Source: Crambe crambe (lineage: Eukaryota > Porifera > Demospongiae > Poecilosclerida > Crambeidae). From it: a DNA stretch of 64,000 nt. A model generated the notes under the pieces. That model made no database searches and was not told the origin of the DNA. It saw nothing but the letters and a program-made list of their open reading frames with translations. The position numbers and the translations under genes are program-made. How positions within the stretch are numbered: the stretch's first letter is position 1; each line of letters starts with the position of its first letter. Shown here piece after piece: positions 12,001-21,031 of this stretch. The stretch spans positions 5,890,001 to 5,954,000 of the forward strand of contig OZ004582.1 in assembly GCA_963924555.1 (NCBI GenBank), written 5' to 3'.

Positions 12001-13379
12001 GGACCATGGATGACATCATTAGCATCATTGATGAACTCACTAGTGAGTGCATGGAGTGTTCCAGGAATACCTCGTGATCAACCCTATAATGCATAATTTG
12101 AACACTTTTCTGTTCTTCTGTTGGTTGTGTAGCTTGAGTAAAGCAATTTACACACTGTTGCAAGTAGATGTCATTTGGTGAGAATTTCACACCATTAGTG
12201 TTATTCTCACAATTGTCTACCAATGGTGATGACTGTACTCTGACTGCATTTTTCCCCCTTCCAACTAGCAATATCGCTAGGTTAGCATTTCACACCTTTC
12301 ATTATAATGGGACAAGCAACCTGCAATGGACAGTACAGATTATTGGTTACAACTTTACGCATACTGTATTATGATTTCCACTGAATTTTATGTTTGGTCC
12401 CCCAGTCAATTTCATATAATTATTTAACTTTGCAGCAACACCAAATGGCTGGTGTTTGGAAAATGTTGCTCAGTTACTGATTTTATGTGGCAATGACATC
12501 AGTAAAGGAGTGCTGGGATGCAAGGCTGCTAACGGTCATGTCGAAGAGCTGGTAGTCATCTGTTTCTACTTGGGTAATGCATGTGCAATGAAGGATAACA
12601 TCACAGAAGGAGGCAATGAGCAGAATATTAGGTACACAACTAAGTACATGTTGTAGTAATAATCGTGTGACACTGGACATGCAGCTGAAATTTGGTGTAT
12701 AGAGATAGTTAAACTGTTTAAAAATGCATGACAGAAGTATGGGACTACTTCAGAAACAGTATATGTTACTAGTAATGGGCAACTACAAGAGGCTGGTGAT
12801 AACATTGAAAATGGGAGTGGTTCCATAAAATCATCTCTGTTGTACAGAGGTTTTAGGGAATCTTGCAAAATGCTGAGCGTGGATTCTCATGCATGCTCAA
12901 CTTTTGAGCCTCGAAAATCTCACCGGAGAAGGTGAATGGCATGCTAAGCCTAATAGGTTAGAACAGTCACTAGCTAGCTCTTCAAAGCTTACTTCTCTAA
13001 AGTCCTTTCCAAATCTGAGCGCAATTTCAAAAATTCCAAGTAGTGTGCATGCGTAGTAGTCAGAAGCCTTACGACCAATTTTTGCAAGATTCCCTAAAAC
13101 TTCTGTATATTATACTGCTACAGTTATTAATCTTGATATTCCAGGTGGTTCTTGGATGTTGTTAAAAGCACAATAAACTTATTGCCAAACAGCATCAACA
13201 AGCCTCAATTTCTATCCAACCTGATGAGCAAGTGGCAGGACTATTTGACAGCTCTATTTGAGGACTGTGCACCTGATGATGCAGAGGCTGATGAAATCCA
13301 AGTGGAGTTTCTGAGCACTCTTGGAAATTTCACTAAACTCTCATCATTTCTACTCCAGTCAGTACTCAACCAATCATGA
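3..13379 (+). CDS. FBXO47: FBXO47-like F-box protein, nine exons
   Basis: Exons: 3-80, 681-862, 1211-1548, 1851-1927, 2301-2446, 2901-3121, 11875-12042, 12436-12631, 13145-13379; together 1641 nt, 546 aa plus stop. All introns are GT-AG and frame is kept at each junction. The first ATG lies at base 3, so an upstream exon cannot be excluded. The protein has a basic stretch (PTKKRKLE, near residue 34), then an F-box (LPNELLHHIFSLLSHAELG, near residue 105). The C-terminal part lines up with vertebrate FBXO47 as I remember it: ILKPWPITFQARLLYLF, WTMDDIISIIDEL and the WCLENVAQLLILCGNDI block are the clearest. F-box proteins recruit substrates to SCF ubiquitin ligases through Skp1; FBXO47 in vertebrates acts in meiosis. 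Sixth intron is 8.75 kb and hosts another gene. Family assignment is firm; exon 1 and the donor of exon 4 are less certain. Confidence 0.85.
1592..1646. repeat. AAAC-type simple repeat in FBXO47 intron 3
   Basis: A run of AAAC/AAAAC units just downstream of the exon 3 donor. Simple-sequence DNA without other features. Confidence 0.85.
2484..2595 (+). repeat. Dispersed ~110 bp repeat, copy 1
   Basis: Begins with CAGTATACTAAATGCAGG and contains GCCACCCTGTTTGG near the start and ACACCCTGTTTG at the end. Two other copies occur in the window (18239-18350 on the same strand, 32935-33062 inverted). It sits in FBXO47 intron 5. Size and spread suggest a short non-autonomous element; class unknown. 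Confidence 0.8.
3122..4801 (+). other. First part of FBXO47 intron 6, with a dispersed repeat
   Basis: Starts with TTTAT/TTTGTTTG low-complexity DNA (about 3135-3235). The stretch about 3745-4095 matches, inverted, the sequence at about 20030-20390, so it is a dispersed repeat with at least two copies. No exon-like reading frame with good splice sites was seen. Confidence 0.6.
4802..5134. repeat. Near-perfect 333 bp foldback (palindromic) element
   Basis: The left half (from ACAAGTAAAGG at 4802) and the right half (ending CCTTTACTTGT at 5134) are inverted copies along almost the whole length, with a loop of about ten to fifteen bases near 4970-4985. Arms share CAAAAAAGTTCAGCAACAAG-type sequence and an inner GGGAGTGAAGTAGGAATAG. 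The arms differ by few bases, so the element is young or under exchange. It is a foldback-type MITE inside FBXO47 intron 6. A related fragment is at about 31644-31730. Confidence 0.85.
5135..7556 (+). other. Intron 6 DNA with a decayed repetitive ORF
   Basis: No intact gene seen. About 6930-6975 reads KCGPGCKCVNC in one frame, a cysteine pattern I associate with repetitive transposon-linked ORFs in sponges and cnidarians. It is followed by short acidic frames to about 7130 and another open stretch at 7201-7329. Stops and frame changes indicate a degraded element. The remainder shows nothing recognisable. Confidence 0.4.
7557..7616 (+). promoter_or_regulatory. Conserved 5' leader of TRIM-NHL copy 1
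   Basis: The roughly 55 bases before the ATG match those before the second TRIM-NHL gene (20970-21031), including GCCCTTACAAAGTG, AGTCCTTGCAAAGT and TTGAGAAATGG. Conservation stops about 60 bases upstream, so this is probably the core promoter and 5'UTR carried along in duplication. No TATA box is evident. Confidence 0.6.
7617..9737 (+). CDS. TRIM-NHL E3 ubiquitin ligase, copy 1 (nested gene)
   Basis: Single-exon 706 aa protein. RING finger with all eight ligands in C3HC4 order (C15, C18, C30, H32, C35, C38, C55, C58). A B-box follows near residues 117-160 (CFEH, CETC, CFEC, then HH/H). Then a coiled coil to about residue 280, a filamin-type Ig fold near 325-430 ending GSPFDVMVKLP, and about six NHL repeats (FEHPWGIAIDDDGNILVAD and similar) to the stop. 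This is the TRIM2/3/71 architecture: RING-dependent ubiquitin transfer, with the NHL propeller binding RNA or protein. It lies wholly inside intron 6 of the FBXO47-like gene on the same strand. About three quarters or more of its residues match copy 2 at 21032. Which vertebrate member it corresponds to cannot be told. Confidence 0.92.
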   Translation: MAENTIKKLEEQLNCAICLDTYTDPKLLQCFHIYCRKCLVKLVVRDQQGQLTLACPTCRQATPVPANGVSGLQSAFQVNHFLEILEEHKKAKDTTASQEGEKTVVTRPSHPKKVITNCFEHIKKERELYCETCGDLICFECVTKWGGHHNHDYHALDKAFEIYKGEITPSFEPLERKLEAVKKALTQLDKCHTDLADQQAAIEANIHDSIGRLHEVLEVRRTELIGQLHEKIQKKLKILAVQRDEIETIQAQLSSCLDFTRESLKTSNREEVLIMKINIVNQVNELTTPFPPDVLVLNTEADLKFLASPNITDKCQTYGQIFSSESSDPSKCQVTGKDLEVALVGEKSTAALQVINFKGQPCDESIKSLQCELSSDETGARVTCSVERMEQGQYRISYQPTIRGRHQLHIKVEDQHIRGSPFDVMVKLPLERLGTPIRTIDGVRSPRGVVVSQKGEMVVTEADKFMVSFFSADGERLQSFGSRGSGQGEFEHPWGIAIDDDGNILVADRDNHCIQKFTASGQFLSAVGKRGNGPLQFNKPKEIAFNTVNKKVYVVDDSNNRVQVLNSDLTFFSKFGNMGSGKGQFDSPLGIACDTAGNVYVADAYNHRIQVFTSEGRFLRTFGKYGLGREDLNYPFGIVIDASDVVYVSEGVDYRVSMFTSEGHFLTSFGGYGKGPGKLECPCGLAVDSSGDVYVCDCSNNRIQVF
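9738..11874 (+). other. Last part of FBXO47 intron 6
   Basis: No coding region recognised. The stretch ends with the exon 7 acceptor at 11874. Short ORFs here show no family motif and no paired splice sites. A polyadenylation site for the nested TRIM gene would be expected soon after 9737; I did not single one out. Confidence 0.5.
12843..13107. mobile_element. 265 bp MITE in FBXO47 intron 8
   Basis: Terminal inverted repeats of about 28 bp: TACAGAGGTTTTAGGGAATC at the left and its near-complement ending ATTCCCTAAAACTTCTGTA at the right. Non-coding interior. Flanks TG/TA are compatible with a short target duplication but this is not decisive. Confidence 0.75.
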
Positions 13380-14204
13380 TTCATGACAATTATCAAAATT
13401 ATTATCATCAAATTTCATCATCATGCATACTTCATCAGTCAATATGTTTCAAAAGTCGGCTTACATATACCGTCAGATACACAGCTGAATAACTTGAGAC
13501 CAAGCCTTTTGTCATTTGTAAAGAGGTTGGTTATTTTGAGTGGCTACAAGAGTACTTTTACCTTCATTGAGCTTTCTGAGTGTCCTTTATCGTAGTTAGC
13601 GCATTGTGCATGGTAGAATCACTATGAAAAATAAGAAATTTTCCTTGTGTTTTCTGAACTAGCTAGTGTATTTTTGTAGGAAAGAAGTAATTATTTCATG
13701 ACAATTGAATAGGAAACATGGAAACTTGCTGTGTGCCCTTGTGTATCCTATGAATTTCTTTATCAGGTTTCCAGGCTAGGATATAGCTATCTCCATGGAA
13801 TTTTTTTTATAGTGAATCTAACGGTAACCTCATGCATTAGCTATAATTATTTGCTGTATGGAGCTGGGCCTTTGGCAACCACAGTGAAAGATGCTCATCA
13901 GTCAGGTGTAGGAAATGAAAGCCCAAACTTGCATGATTAGTCGCAAGTTGGGGACTCAGAGGAGTTGTACAAGTGAAACTATTCTAAAGTGAATTTTGTC
14001 TTGCCAAAAGCCAAAGCTTAATCTATAGCTATAGGTACTAAGATGGGAGGGAAGGACAAAGCCTGAAAGAGCAGAAACGTTAGATTAGCTACATTATTTT
14101 TCTATGCTATGTCATTTTCCTACTTGACAAAATCCTTTGACAACATCTAGATTATACATGATCTCTTTCTCAGAAATGGGCAAGATCTTGTCCAGCAAAA
14201 ATCA
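13380..14204. other. Intergenic DNA downstream of FBXO47
   Basis: No gene or repeat family recognised; AT-rich with short ORFs only. The 3'UTR of the FBXO47-like gene must lie at its start. Confidence 0.5.
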
Positions 14205-14315
14205 TGTAAGGTAAGGCGGGAAAATACGAGGGTGACACTAAAAAAAAATTGTGATATTCCAGTCGGAAAAATAGAGTAGGATTGTGTAATTGCGCATGCC
14301 CCGCCTTACCTTACA
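14205..14315. mobile_element. 111 bp MITE
   Basis: Inverted termini TGTAAGGTAAGGCGGG and CCCCGCCTTACCTTACA enclose about 80 bp of non-coding sequence. Very short non-autonomous inverted-repeat element. Confidence 0.75.
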
Positions 14316-14641
14316 ACCATTTAACCTCATATTGAATGTGCACCCTAGTGAGATTGGTAGCTATATTTTTCCTACCTAGCTAATGCTTCACCTGAATACC
14401 TGGTACCTTTAGGTCGATCCTGTAGCAATGCATGGGCGGGTCATAATGCTCTCATGCACTGCCCATGCCCAATAAGACGGTTCTACCCCAGTTCTATCCC
14501 CACGTGTACCAGGGGGCCTGGTACCTATTAATATTGTACACAAACTCAGTATGACCAATAAAAATTAATATCTAGTGTAGTCTAAGTGAGGAAGCTGTAC
14601 ACAAATCAGATCTTACTAAGTGAGTACATGTCAACCTGTAG

Positions 14642-15095
14642 TTATTGATTAATTGGTCTTCCATTCACTTGTTTGTATGCCACATTGCCACCCATCTCAA
14701 ATACTTCGACCATACTGTCATCCCCTTTACTACTGGACCGGGTATTGCAGCCTATTTCAGGTTGTGCTGGTTTATAATTAACTCCTGCCACAACAGTAGG
14801 TCCCACAGTCGGAATTGCATATCCAGCCGAATCTACATCAATTCGCACATCAAAACTTGCTTGAACTTTTTTTTTTTGATGGCATTTCTATAATAGTTGA
14901 TTCAACTCTCGTGCTTGCTGTATTTTTTCTGGCCTTCATTAGAATCTCGATATTTCTTTTCATCTTCTTTATTTTCATTGAGATGATGCATATGACCCCA
15001 AAGACTCCAATTGAGCACATCAGAAAGATGAATGATAGAGATACCAGGGATGTCCCAGCCAACAAAGTAGGCGATCCTTGTTGATTAGTATCCAT
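14642..15095 (-). pseudogene. Single-pass membrane protein with NVAY tail, frame broken
   Basis: Read on the minus strand. ATG at 15095, about 16 residues, then a hydrophobic helix (LVSLSFIFLMCSIGVFGVIC) and a basic stretch (KIKKMKRN). The frame ends in a run of eleven A residues (plus-strand T at about 14868-14878). One base shift there opens a second frame that runs to the stop at 14642 and ends FEMGGNVAYKQVNGRPINQ. The same order (helix, basic stop-transfer, acidic region, FEM-NVAY-Q tail) is found at 19350-19890, so the two halves belong together. No ectodomain exon was found upstream. Either a pseudogene or a homopolymer sequencing error; family not recognised. NVAY could serve as a tyrosine-based cytoplasmic motif, but this is inference. 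Confidence 0.55.
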
Positions 15096-15144
15096 TATCT
15101 TTCAAGTACTCTATTCTATGTAGCTGAAAATTAGAGTATTGTAC

Positions 15145-15262
15145 TGACTTCAGTAGGACTAGCTTTCTTGAAACGATGACTTCAGTGAGGACTAACTTTC
15201 TTGAAACGATGACTTCAGTGGGGACTAACTTTCTTGAAACGATGACTTCAGTAGGACTAACT
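15145..15262. repeat. Tandem repeat, ~35 bp unit, three and a half copies
   Basis: Units read GACTTCAGTGAGGACTAACT then TTCTTGAAACGAT, with small differences between units. It lies directly upstream (minus sense) of the membrane-protein relic at 14642-15095. Confidence 0.85.
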
Positions 15263-15559
15263 TCCAACGGCCTCAAGTAAACAGTTGTTACAGGCCTGTA
15301 GGAAGCAAAATTTTAATGGTCAGGCCAGGATATGGGTGTGGTCAAGTGAAATGGGTGTGGCTACACAATAATACTCACTAGGGCTACATAAATTATGATG
15401 GTGAACATTTTTATAGGTAGAATTTGAGCAGTGACTGGCAACTTGCTGATTCCCTTTTGACATGCATGACATGATGAATAACATGCACCAAGGGTGCATT
15501 GAGTCACAAAGTGGTGAGAGGGCCAATGCTCTATACATAATGGCATAGTATAAATGTTA

Positions 15560-16070
15560 AATAGCTGCAATATAGAACATGGAAGCCAAGGTCGGAATGT
15601 GTGTTAATATTAGATTCCCATTCCACCAATCCGCTGAATCTAGACACCCAAGCTGAATAATGTGCTGGATGATCTTGATAAGGTATGCCCTCTGAAGCAT
15701 TCCACCATTCCAGTATCCCATTTCACAATTCCATTCCACTAGTCCATTCCACTGAATCAAGACACCCCCTAGATGTTGCTAAGTCAATGCCGACTGGCTG
15801 CAGCAGCTGTGTAGCTACGTGTTATTCATCGTGTCATCCATGTCAAAATGGAATCAGCAAAACATTATTTTATTTTAGTTAAAATGCTGACTTAGATGTT
15901 GCAGCTGTGTGCATGTTATTCATCATGTGACTCATGTCATGCATGTTGAAATGGCATCTTTTATAATTAGTTAAAATGCTGTTACTAAGTCAATGCTGAC
16001 TGGCTGCAGCAGCTGTGCACATGCAAGGGCATCAAGCCACGAAGCAGCAAGAGGGCATGCAACTAGTGTA
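15560..16070. repeat. Diverged direct repeats
   Basis: A block containing GACTGGCTGCAGCAGCTGTG occurs at about 15790 and again at about 15995, with related copies of GTTATTCATC and CATGTCA between. The start (about 15570-15610, CATGGAAGCCAAGGTCGGAA) recurs at 17709-17730. No coding region. Confidence 0.6.
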
Positions 16071-16153
16071 GACTCTGAAATATAAATGGTACTATTTTAG
16101 CTACAGTTTACTAGTAAACAGACGTATGCTGACAGAGCCTACCATGTACTAAT

Positions 16154-17695
16154 GGGTATTAAATCTGTGCAATAATTGTACCAGTTCAGATGCAGGAATC
16201 TATAGCTAGCATACATCAGTGTGATGCAGTTAAAGGTGGATGTAGCAGCTTTGTGTTAAACGTAACCATGAAAAAAATTGCTTTTGGTCGGAGTGCACAA
16301 CACAAGAGGAGACGTGATCATGTTGATCACCTGTTACTATGGATGTTTGCTGAGTAACATATCTACATATCATTTGAAGGTAGATAGTAGGCCTGCCTGG
16401 AAACAGTGGAATGGAATACAATGCACAAGAGGAGACATGATCATGTTGACTACTACTATGGATGTTTGCTGAGTAACATATCTACATATCACTTTAAGGT
16501 AGCTAGTAGGCCTGTGGATTGGGAACAGTACTGGACTAGAATACTACCAATACTATTGATCTAGCTAGTAGCTAGCCTCGTTCCCAGGCTCTCAGTGAAA
16601 CGGGAAATGTGGGGGCTCTACTGCAGACCGGATCCCTCACATTCCGGGGGATTTGGATTCCCTCCGTATTTGATGGCAAGGATATGTTCGTGCCCCTGCT
16701 CTCAAGGGATCTCCGCAAAGAAGATCTGGCCAGCTCTTTGAAGCTAGTAATGTTTGCAATTGCCTTCTCCAAGGAAACTATTCTCCTCTTGCAAGCTTAA
16801 CAGGTGTGTGATGGGAAGGGGTCATCTGGAGCTAGCTCAGGGACATCCAGGAGTTTGTTGATCCTAAAAGCCCACTTCTATGATAATCCAGAACTGCTGA
16901 ACAAGGCAATGGCTGCACTCTGCTCACACAAGCGACATGCAATTTCGTACTACGCGCGTTTGTACTAATTGTGACGTTTACTTAATAATTACATCATCAA
17001 TCGTGTTATGAATATAATTATGTGGTCAAAATTTACACGCCCGTGCGTGCAGTAGAAACCAGGCTCTCCTTTCCGCCCCCACATTTTCCGTTTCACTGAG
17101 AGCCTGGGAACGAGGCTAGCTAGTAGCTAGCTAGCTATTAGGCCCAGTTAACCTACAATTCATTTTTTCAATGTTAACAAACATGCCCATACCAATAATT
17201 ATTTATTGCTCCTCAAATCATGTCATTTTTTGAGTATATATCTAGAAGCATTGAGCAATATCTGAGAATTATAGTTTATAGCTACAGTATCAGATGGTAA
17301 TATGTAATGTGGATGTGGGATTCAGCATATGACAGATACAATACTCAAGAGTTGCATGATCTTACAAGTTCTATATTGAGGTTTCAGTAATAATAATCAC
17401 TCGCCAGCATTATTTATCCGGGCCTACTAGCTACCTTCAAGTGATATGTAGATATATATTTTCATTACTCAGCAAACATCCTCAGGGAACTATAGTAGTA
17501 ACAGGTGATTAACATGATCACGTCTCCTCTTGTGTTGTGCACTCCAACCCTCTGTGTGATAGGCAATTTTTTCATGGTTATATGTTTAACACAAAGCTGC
17601 TACATCTACCTTTAACTGCATCACACTGATGTATGTTATAGATTCCTGCATCTGAATTGGTACAATTGTTGCTAGCAATCACAGATTTAATACCC
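16154..17695. repeat. Large inverted repeat with ~240-280 bp arms
   Basis: Left arm 16154-16395 and right arm about 17419-17695 are inverted copies (for example GATGCAGGAATCTATA against TATAGATTCCTGCATC). Part of the left arm is also repeated directly at about 16418-16515. The space between holds another inverted-repeat element (16574-17117). The whole may be one large element or two copies in opposite orientation. Confidence 0.7.
16574..17117. mobile_element. 544 bp inverted-repeat DNA element
   Basis: Termini AGCCTCGTTCCCAGGCTCTC and GAGAGCCTGGGAACGAGGCT; inverted similarity extends about 45 bp inward, through TGAAACGG and GTGGGGGC. An interior plus-strand ORF (16609-16800) has no family I recognise. 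Flanking TAGCTAG repeats hide any target duplication. Similar terminal fragments occur at about 40963-40980 and 56528-56546. Confidence 0.75.
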
Positions 17696-19349
17696 ATGCA
17701 ATATAAAACATGGAAGCCAAGGTCGGAACATGTGTTAATAATCGAAATCTCAGATTCCAGTATTCCATTCCATTCCATCAATCCAGACACCCACATCTAG
17801 GTCAACATTTTTAGTATAATTGATACTGAAAGAAAAGATGCCTGAAGCTTGAGCCTGAGTCTGAAGCTTCTAGCACTAGCAGTAATGTTATGTCTTTTGA
17901 GTATATCAAGCTCAGTAGATACCAAAGCATTATGGGCATACAGTGTGCTTGAGAATTTGAGAATAGCATTTATAGTTGAGTGAGCCCTGTAACGCTCACT
18001 TAGGGGTATCTGGTCAAAGGATTAAAAGTGGTCAGGCCATGGCCTGACTGGCCTGACCGGTTGCTACGGGCCTGTGTTATACTGAATGTAATATGTAGAA
18101 ATGTATGTCTCTATAGAATAATGAGCTATAGCTATTATAAATTTCCTAAAATGAATGTTGTTTTTGAAAGTCGTATCAATTGTTATGCATAACAGTAGAT
18201 ACCTATAGTTGGGAATTTAGCAATAATAATTTACAACCAGTATATACTAAATGCAGGGTGGGCCACCCTATTTGGATGAAGAACCTTCGTGGACTGGGTC
18301 TAGGACATAATTGAATATTCTCGTGAATATACTTAACTAGGGGAGACTATGAAATGATCATCCCTTTCCATTTCACAGAAATGATTTTTCCCTTGTTGAT
18401 AGTACTGTTTCTTTTGGAAGGGGGCAAGGGGAGCATTTGTTACTTAGAGTATATATACTAGCATACAACTAGTCTCCTAGACTATCCATACACATTTTCT
18501 CTATAAATTTTTGTTAGTGAATCATTAAGTTCGATAAAGATTTTTTTTCTCCTGTTCAGTTTCATAAGTAGCTATCTGTGAGAAAGATGTATAGTGATTA
18601 GCTAGTAGAGAGATCTAAATGTACTTTCAGTGTAAACACATCAAAGAATGTATTAAACCTGCTGGTCATATTATACACAAATCAATGATTCAGCAAAACG
18701 GTCCTACTTCATAACTTCATGAACCCAGATTTGCCCCTCCCTCTTCGCACGAAACCCTGAAAGACCTTTCAACATCATTTGAAACTGCTGTATCAAGCAT
18801 GAAACGGCCACCAATGCTTGAATCCAGCATCTGAAATTGCTTTTTGTCAATTACAGCTTTGCTTCAGCTTTATTTCTTTGCATTTGGCAGTTGAGATAAT
18901 ACAAACAATGACAAAGACTGCAGCTGTAGGAGAGCACAGTAGGAAGATTCCAGAAAATGGTACCCAAGACAGCCCCCAAGAAACTAGGAGGCAATTTCTA
19001 AAGGTATTACCTTGCTACATGCGTAGGAGTACTGAAGAAGATTAATCACTGTGGTTTATGCTGTGCGTGTAGAAAGATAACATTTTTTAGTTGTAGCTAT
19101 TATAGGAACAAGGATACTGGTCATCATTGTAGGTACAGTGTATATCCACATAGATGACATAATGGCTTATTTGATTATAGAACACAATTATCTTTCAATA
19201 TCTGCTGGAATAGCAAATCAGCTTAGATAGGTGCTATTGTGATCCATGCCGTATGGTAGCTCAACTCATAGCAACCCCAATTCTCTCTGACCCATGACTA
19301 ATCCACATACAATGTAAACTTTTGATACGAACATTCTCTTTTGAAGTGT
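17696..19349. other. Intergenic repeat-rich DNA
   Basis: Contains the second copy of the ~110 bp dispersed repeat at 18239-18350 and a GGCCTGACTGGCCTGACC hairpin-like motif near 18040. No exon-like region was supported; the 18818-19045 ORF lacks motifs and splice context. Confidence 0.5.
18239..18350 (+). repeat. Dispersed ~110 bp repeat, copy 2
   Basis: Same start and inner blocks as 2484-2595 (ACTAAATGCAGGGTGGGCCA, GAATATTCTCGTGAATATAC), more diverged. Confidence 0.75.
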
Positions 19350-19890
19350 TTATTGTCGATTGTGCATGTGTTGCTCATACGCCACATTTGTATCCATTTC
19401 AAATGCTGCACCATCGGCTTGGGCCTTGCTTACTGCTCGTGTGCATAATGTTGGCATTGAAGTATCAGCAACTTCTGAAATCAATTTCTGTCTTGGTTGA
19501 ACATCAGTTGAAATGGTTTCATCTAAATTTGGTATGACATAGTCATCAATATCTGAGCGCTCGTTATCCACATTAGAATAACTGCCAGACTCAGCTTTTG
19601 AAGTCAAAATAGGAGTGTTTTCGGATGTGACTCGCTCGATATTCACATCCACATCAGAATAACTGTGGTGTTCCAAACTGGCTCCGGACTCAGCTTTTGA
19701 ATTCAAAATAGCAGTGTTTCTAGACGTTGCTCGCTCAGCTTGAATTTTACCTCTATGATGTTTCTTTCCATATCATGTAGTTTGACTCCCATGATGAACA
19801 CAATTCCAAGAACTCCAACAGCACATGCCAAAAAAAAAAGAATGATAAAGCCAGAGAGATCATCATCACCAATCTAGTGGATGATTCTGC
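19350..19890 (-). pseudogene. Paralogous membrane protein with NVAY tail, frame broken
   Basis: On the minus strand a frame opening after an AG at about 19878 gives a hydrophobic helix (LSGFIILFFLACAVGVLGIV) and MGVKLHDMERN, then stops at about 19708. A shifted frame continues to 19350. It contains two copies of an ER-TS-NT-IL-SKAESG-SYS-VD motif and ends FEMDTNVAYEQHMHNRQ. Helix, basic stop-transfer and FEM-NVAY tail match the copy at 14642-15095, so a one-base shift near 19760 probably separates two parts of one protein. No ectodomain found upstream. Function unknown. Confidence 0.55.
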
Positions 19891-20029
19891 CTGATACATT
19901 CAGCCATCATTTTGCAATGTAGCTACACTCTACACTGTAAAAAGTCAGTTGTTATTCTTGTCAGGTACACTGGTTGTTCTACGTTAAATGATAACCTTTC
20001 ACCCTCATATGCAAATGTATCAGAGAGTG

Positions 20030-20390
20030 CGGTAGCACTCTCTCACTCTCTATGTAGGATTAGTACGGAATGGGCGTGGCTTCTCTCATTAGAACAATAC
20101 AAACTAGACTCTCTGTATCTCTTCTATTCTTGCTACAGGCTCAACTAAACTTCTTACATCTGGAAAACAATGCAGAAGATGATGATATGACCGCTCAAAC
20201 TCCTCCAGAACAGTGTCAACGATCGGCACCAGCCACCGCCTAAATCTAAAATTTTTATGATTCGTTCATCATCTTCTTTGACGGCCGTAACTCCATGATC
20301 CTTTCACATACGATAATGAAATTCATGTCAACTTGTGCAGTTATAACCAATGTGCTTTTACCATCGTTATATCCACAGTTTCCCTTCAAA
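20030..20390. repeat. Dispersed repeat shared with FBXO47 intron 6
   Basis: Inverted relative to about 3745-4095. Shared blocks include CTTTCACATAC, GGAAAACAATGCAGAAGATG and TTCTTGCTACAGG-type sequence. Short open frames inside are similar in both copies but carry stops. Confidence 0.65.
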
Positions 20391-20969
20391 ACATACAGGG
20401 GTGGAGACGTTACTGAAAAGTGGAGGGGGGCAGAGATTTTTCGCGAAGCGCGCCATCTAGGGGGGTCTGAGGGCATGCCCCCCCAGGAAATTTTTGGATC
20501 TGATTCTAAGACCAGAAATTTCAAGTGTTGAGTAGCTAGGAGTGTTTGGGAACCAAAAGAATGATTATTGACCAATATCAGTAAAACACAAAGTCTGTTA
20601 GTGACAAGAATGTTAATAGCTAATAATATCATGCATATCACATAAAGTGGGGGGCCGGGGGGGGGGGCATGGCCCCCTCACTTTCAAAAGTGGCCCCCCC
20701 CCCCCCAGTTCTCCATCACTGAAAGAGGGCCTAAGGGGACAAGGCTAGCCGAGAGTGATTAAAACTGGGTGTGGTTCATTAAAAGTGGGTGTGGTCAAGC
20801 AAAATATTTTGCGCGCATCTCTTAGAACCCCACTGCACTTCTAGATTCGCCTCTGATTAGTAGCTAATGATTCACTAATGTACGTATATTCATTATAGCC
20901 TATAGTCTCCAGATATCATTATTCATTGAGGCATTGAGGTATTCATAAGGTATGTAATTGAGGTCAGAA
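20391..20969. other. G/C-rich low-complexity and repeat-like DNA
   Basis: Includes G-runs and C-runs at 20650-20708 that can pair with each other (GGGGGGGCATGGCCCCC region), and two copies of a GTGGTTCATTAAAAGTGGGT-like segment near 20770-20800. No gene seen. Confidence 0.5.
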
Positions 20970-21031
20970 CAGTACTGAAGCCCTTACAAAGTGCAGTCCT
21001 TGCAAAGTATAAGCTTTATAATTATTGAGAA
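20970..21031 (+). promoter_or_regulatory. Conserved 5' leader of TRIM-NHL copy 2
   Basis: Matches the leader before copy 1 (7557-7616). Shared elements are GCCCTTACAAAGTG, AGTCCTTGCAAAGT and the ATTGAGAAATGG start context. Confidence 0.6.

Noticed and set aside
15145..15262. CRISPR-like array
   Set aside because: Units are contiguous tandem repeats without unique spacers, in an animal genome.
18818..19045. 75-codon plus-strand ORF
   Set aside because: No motif, no paralogue in the window and no convincing splice sites; likely chance.
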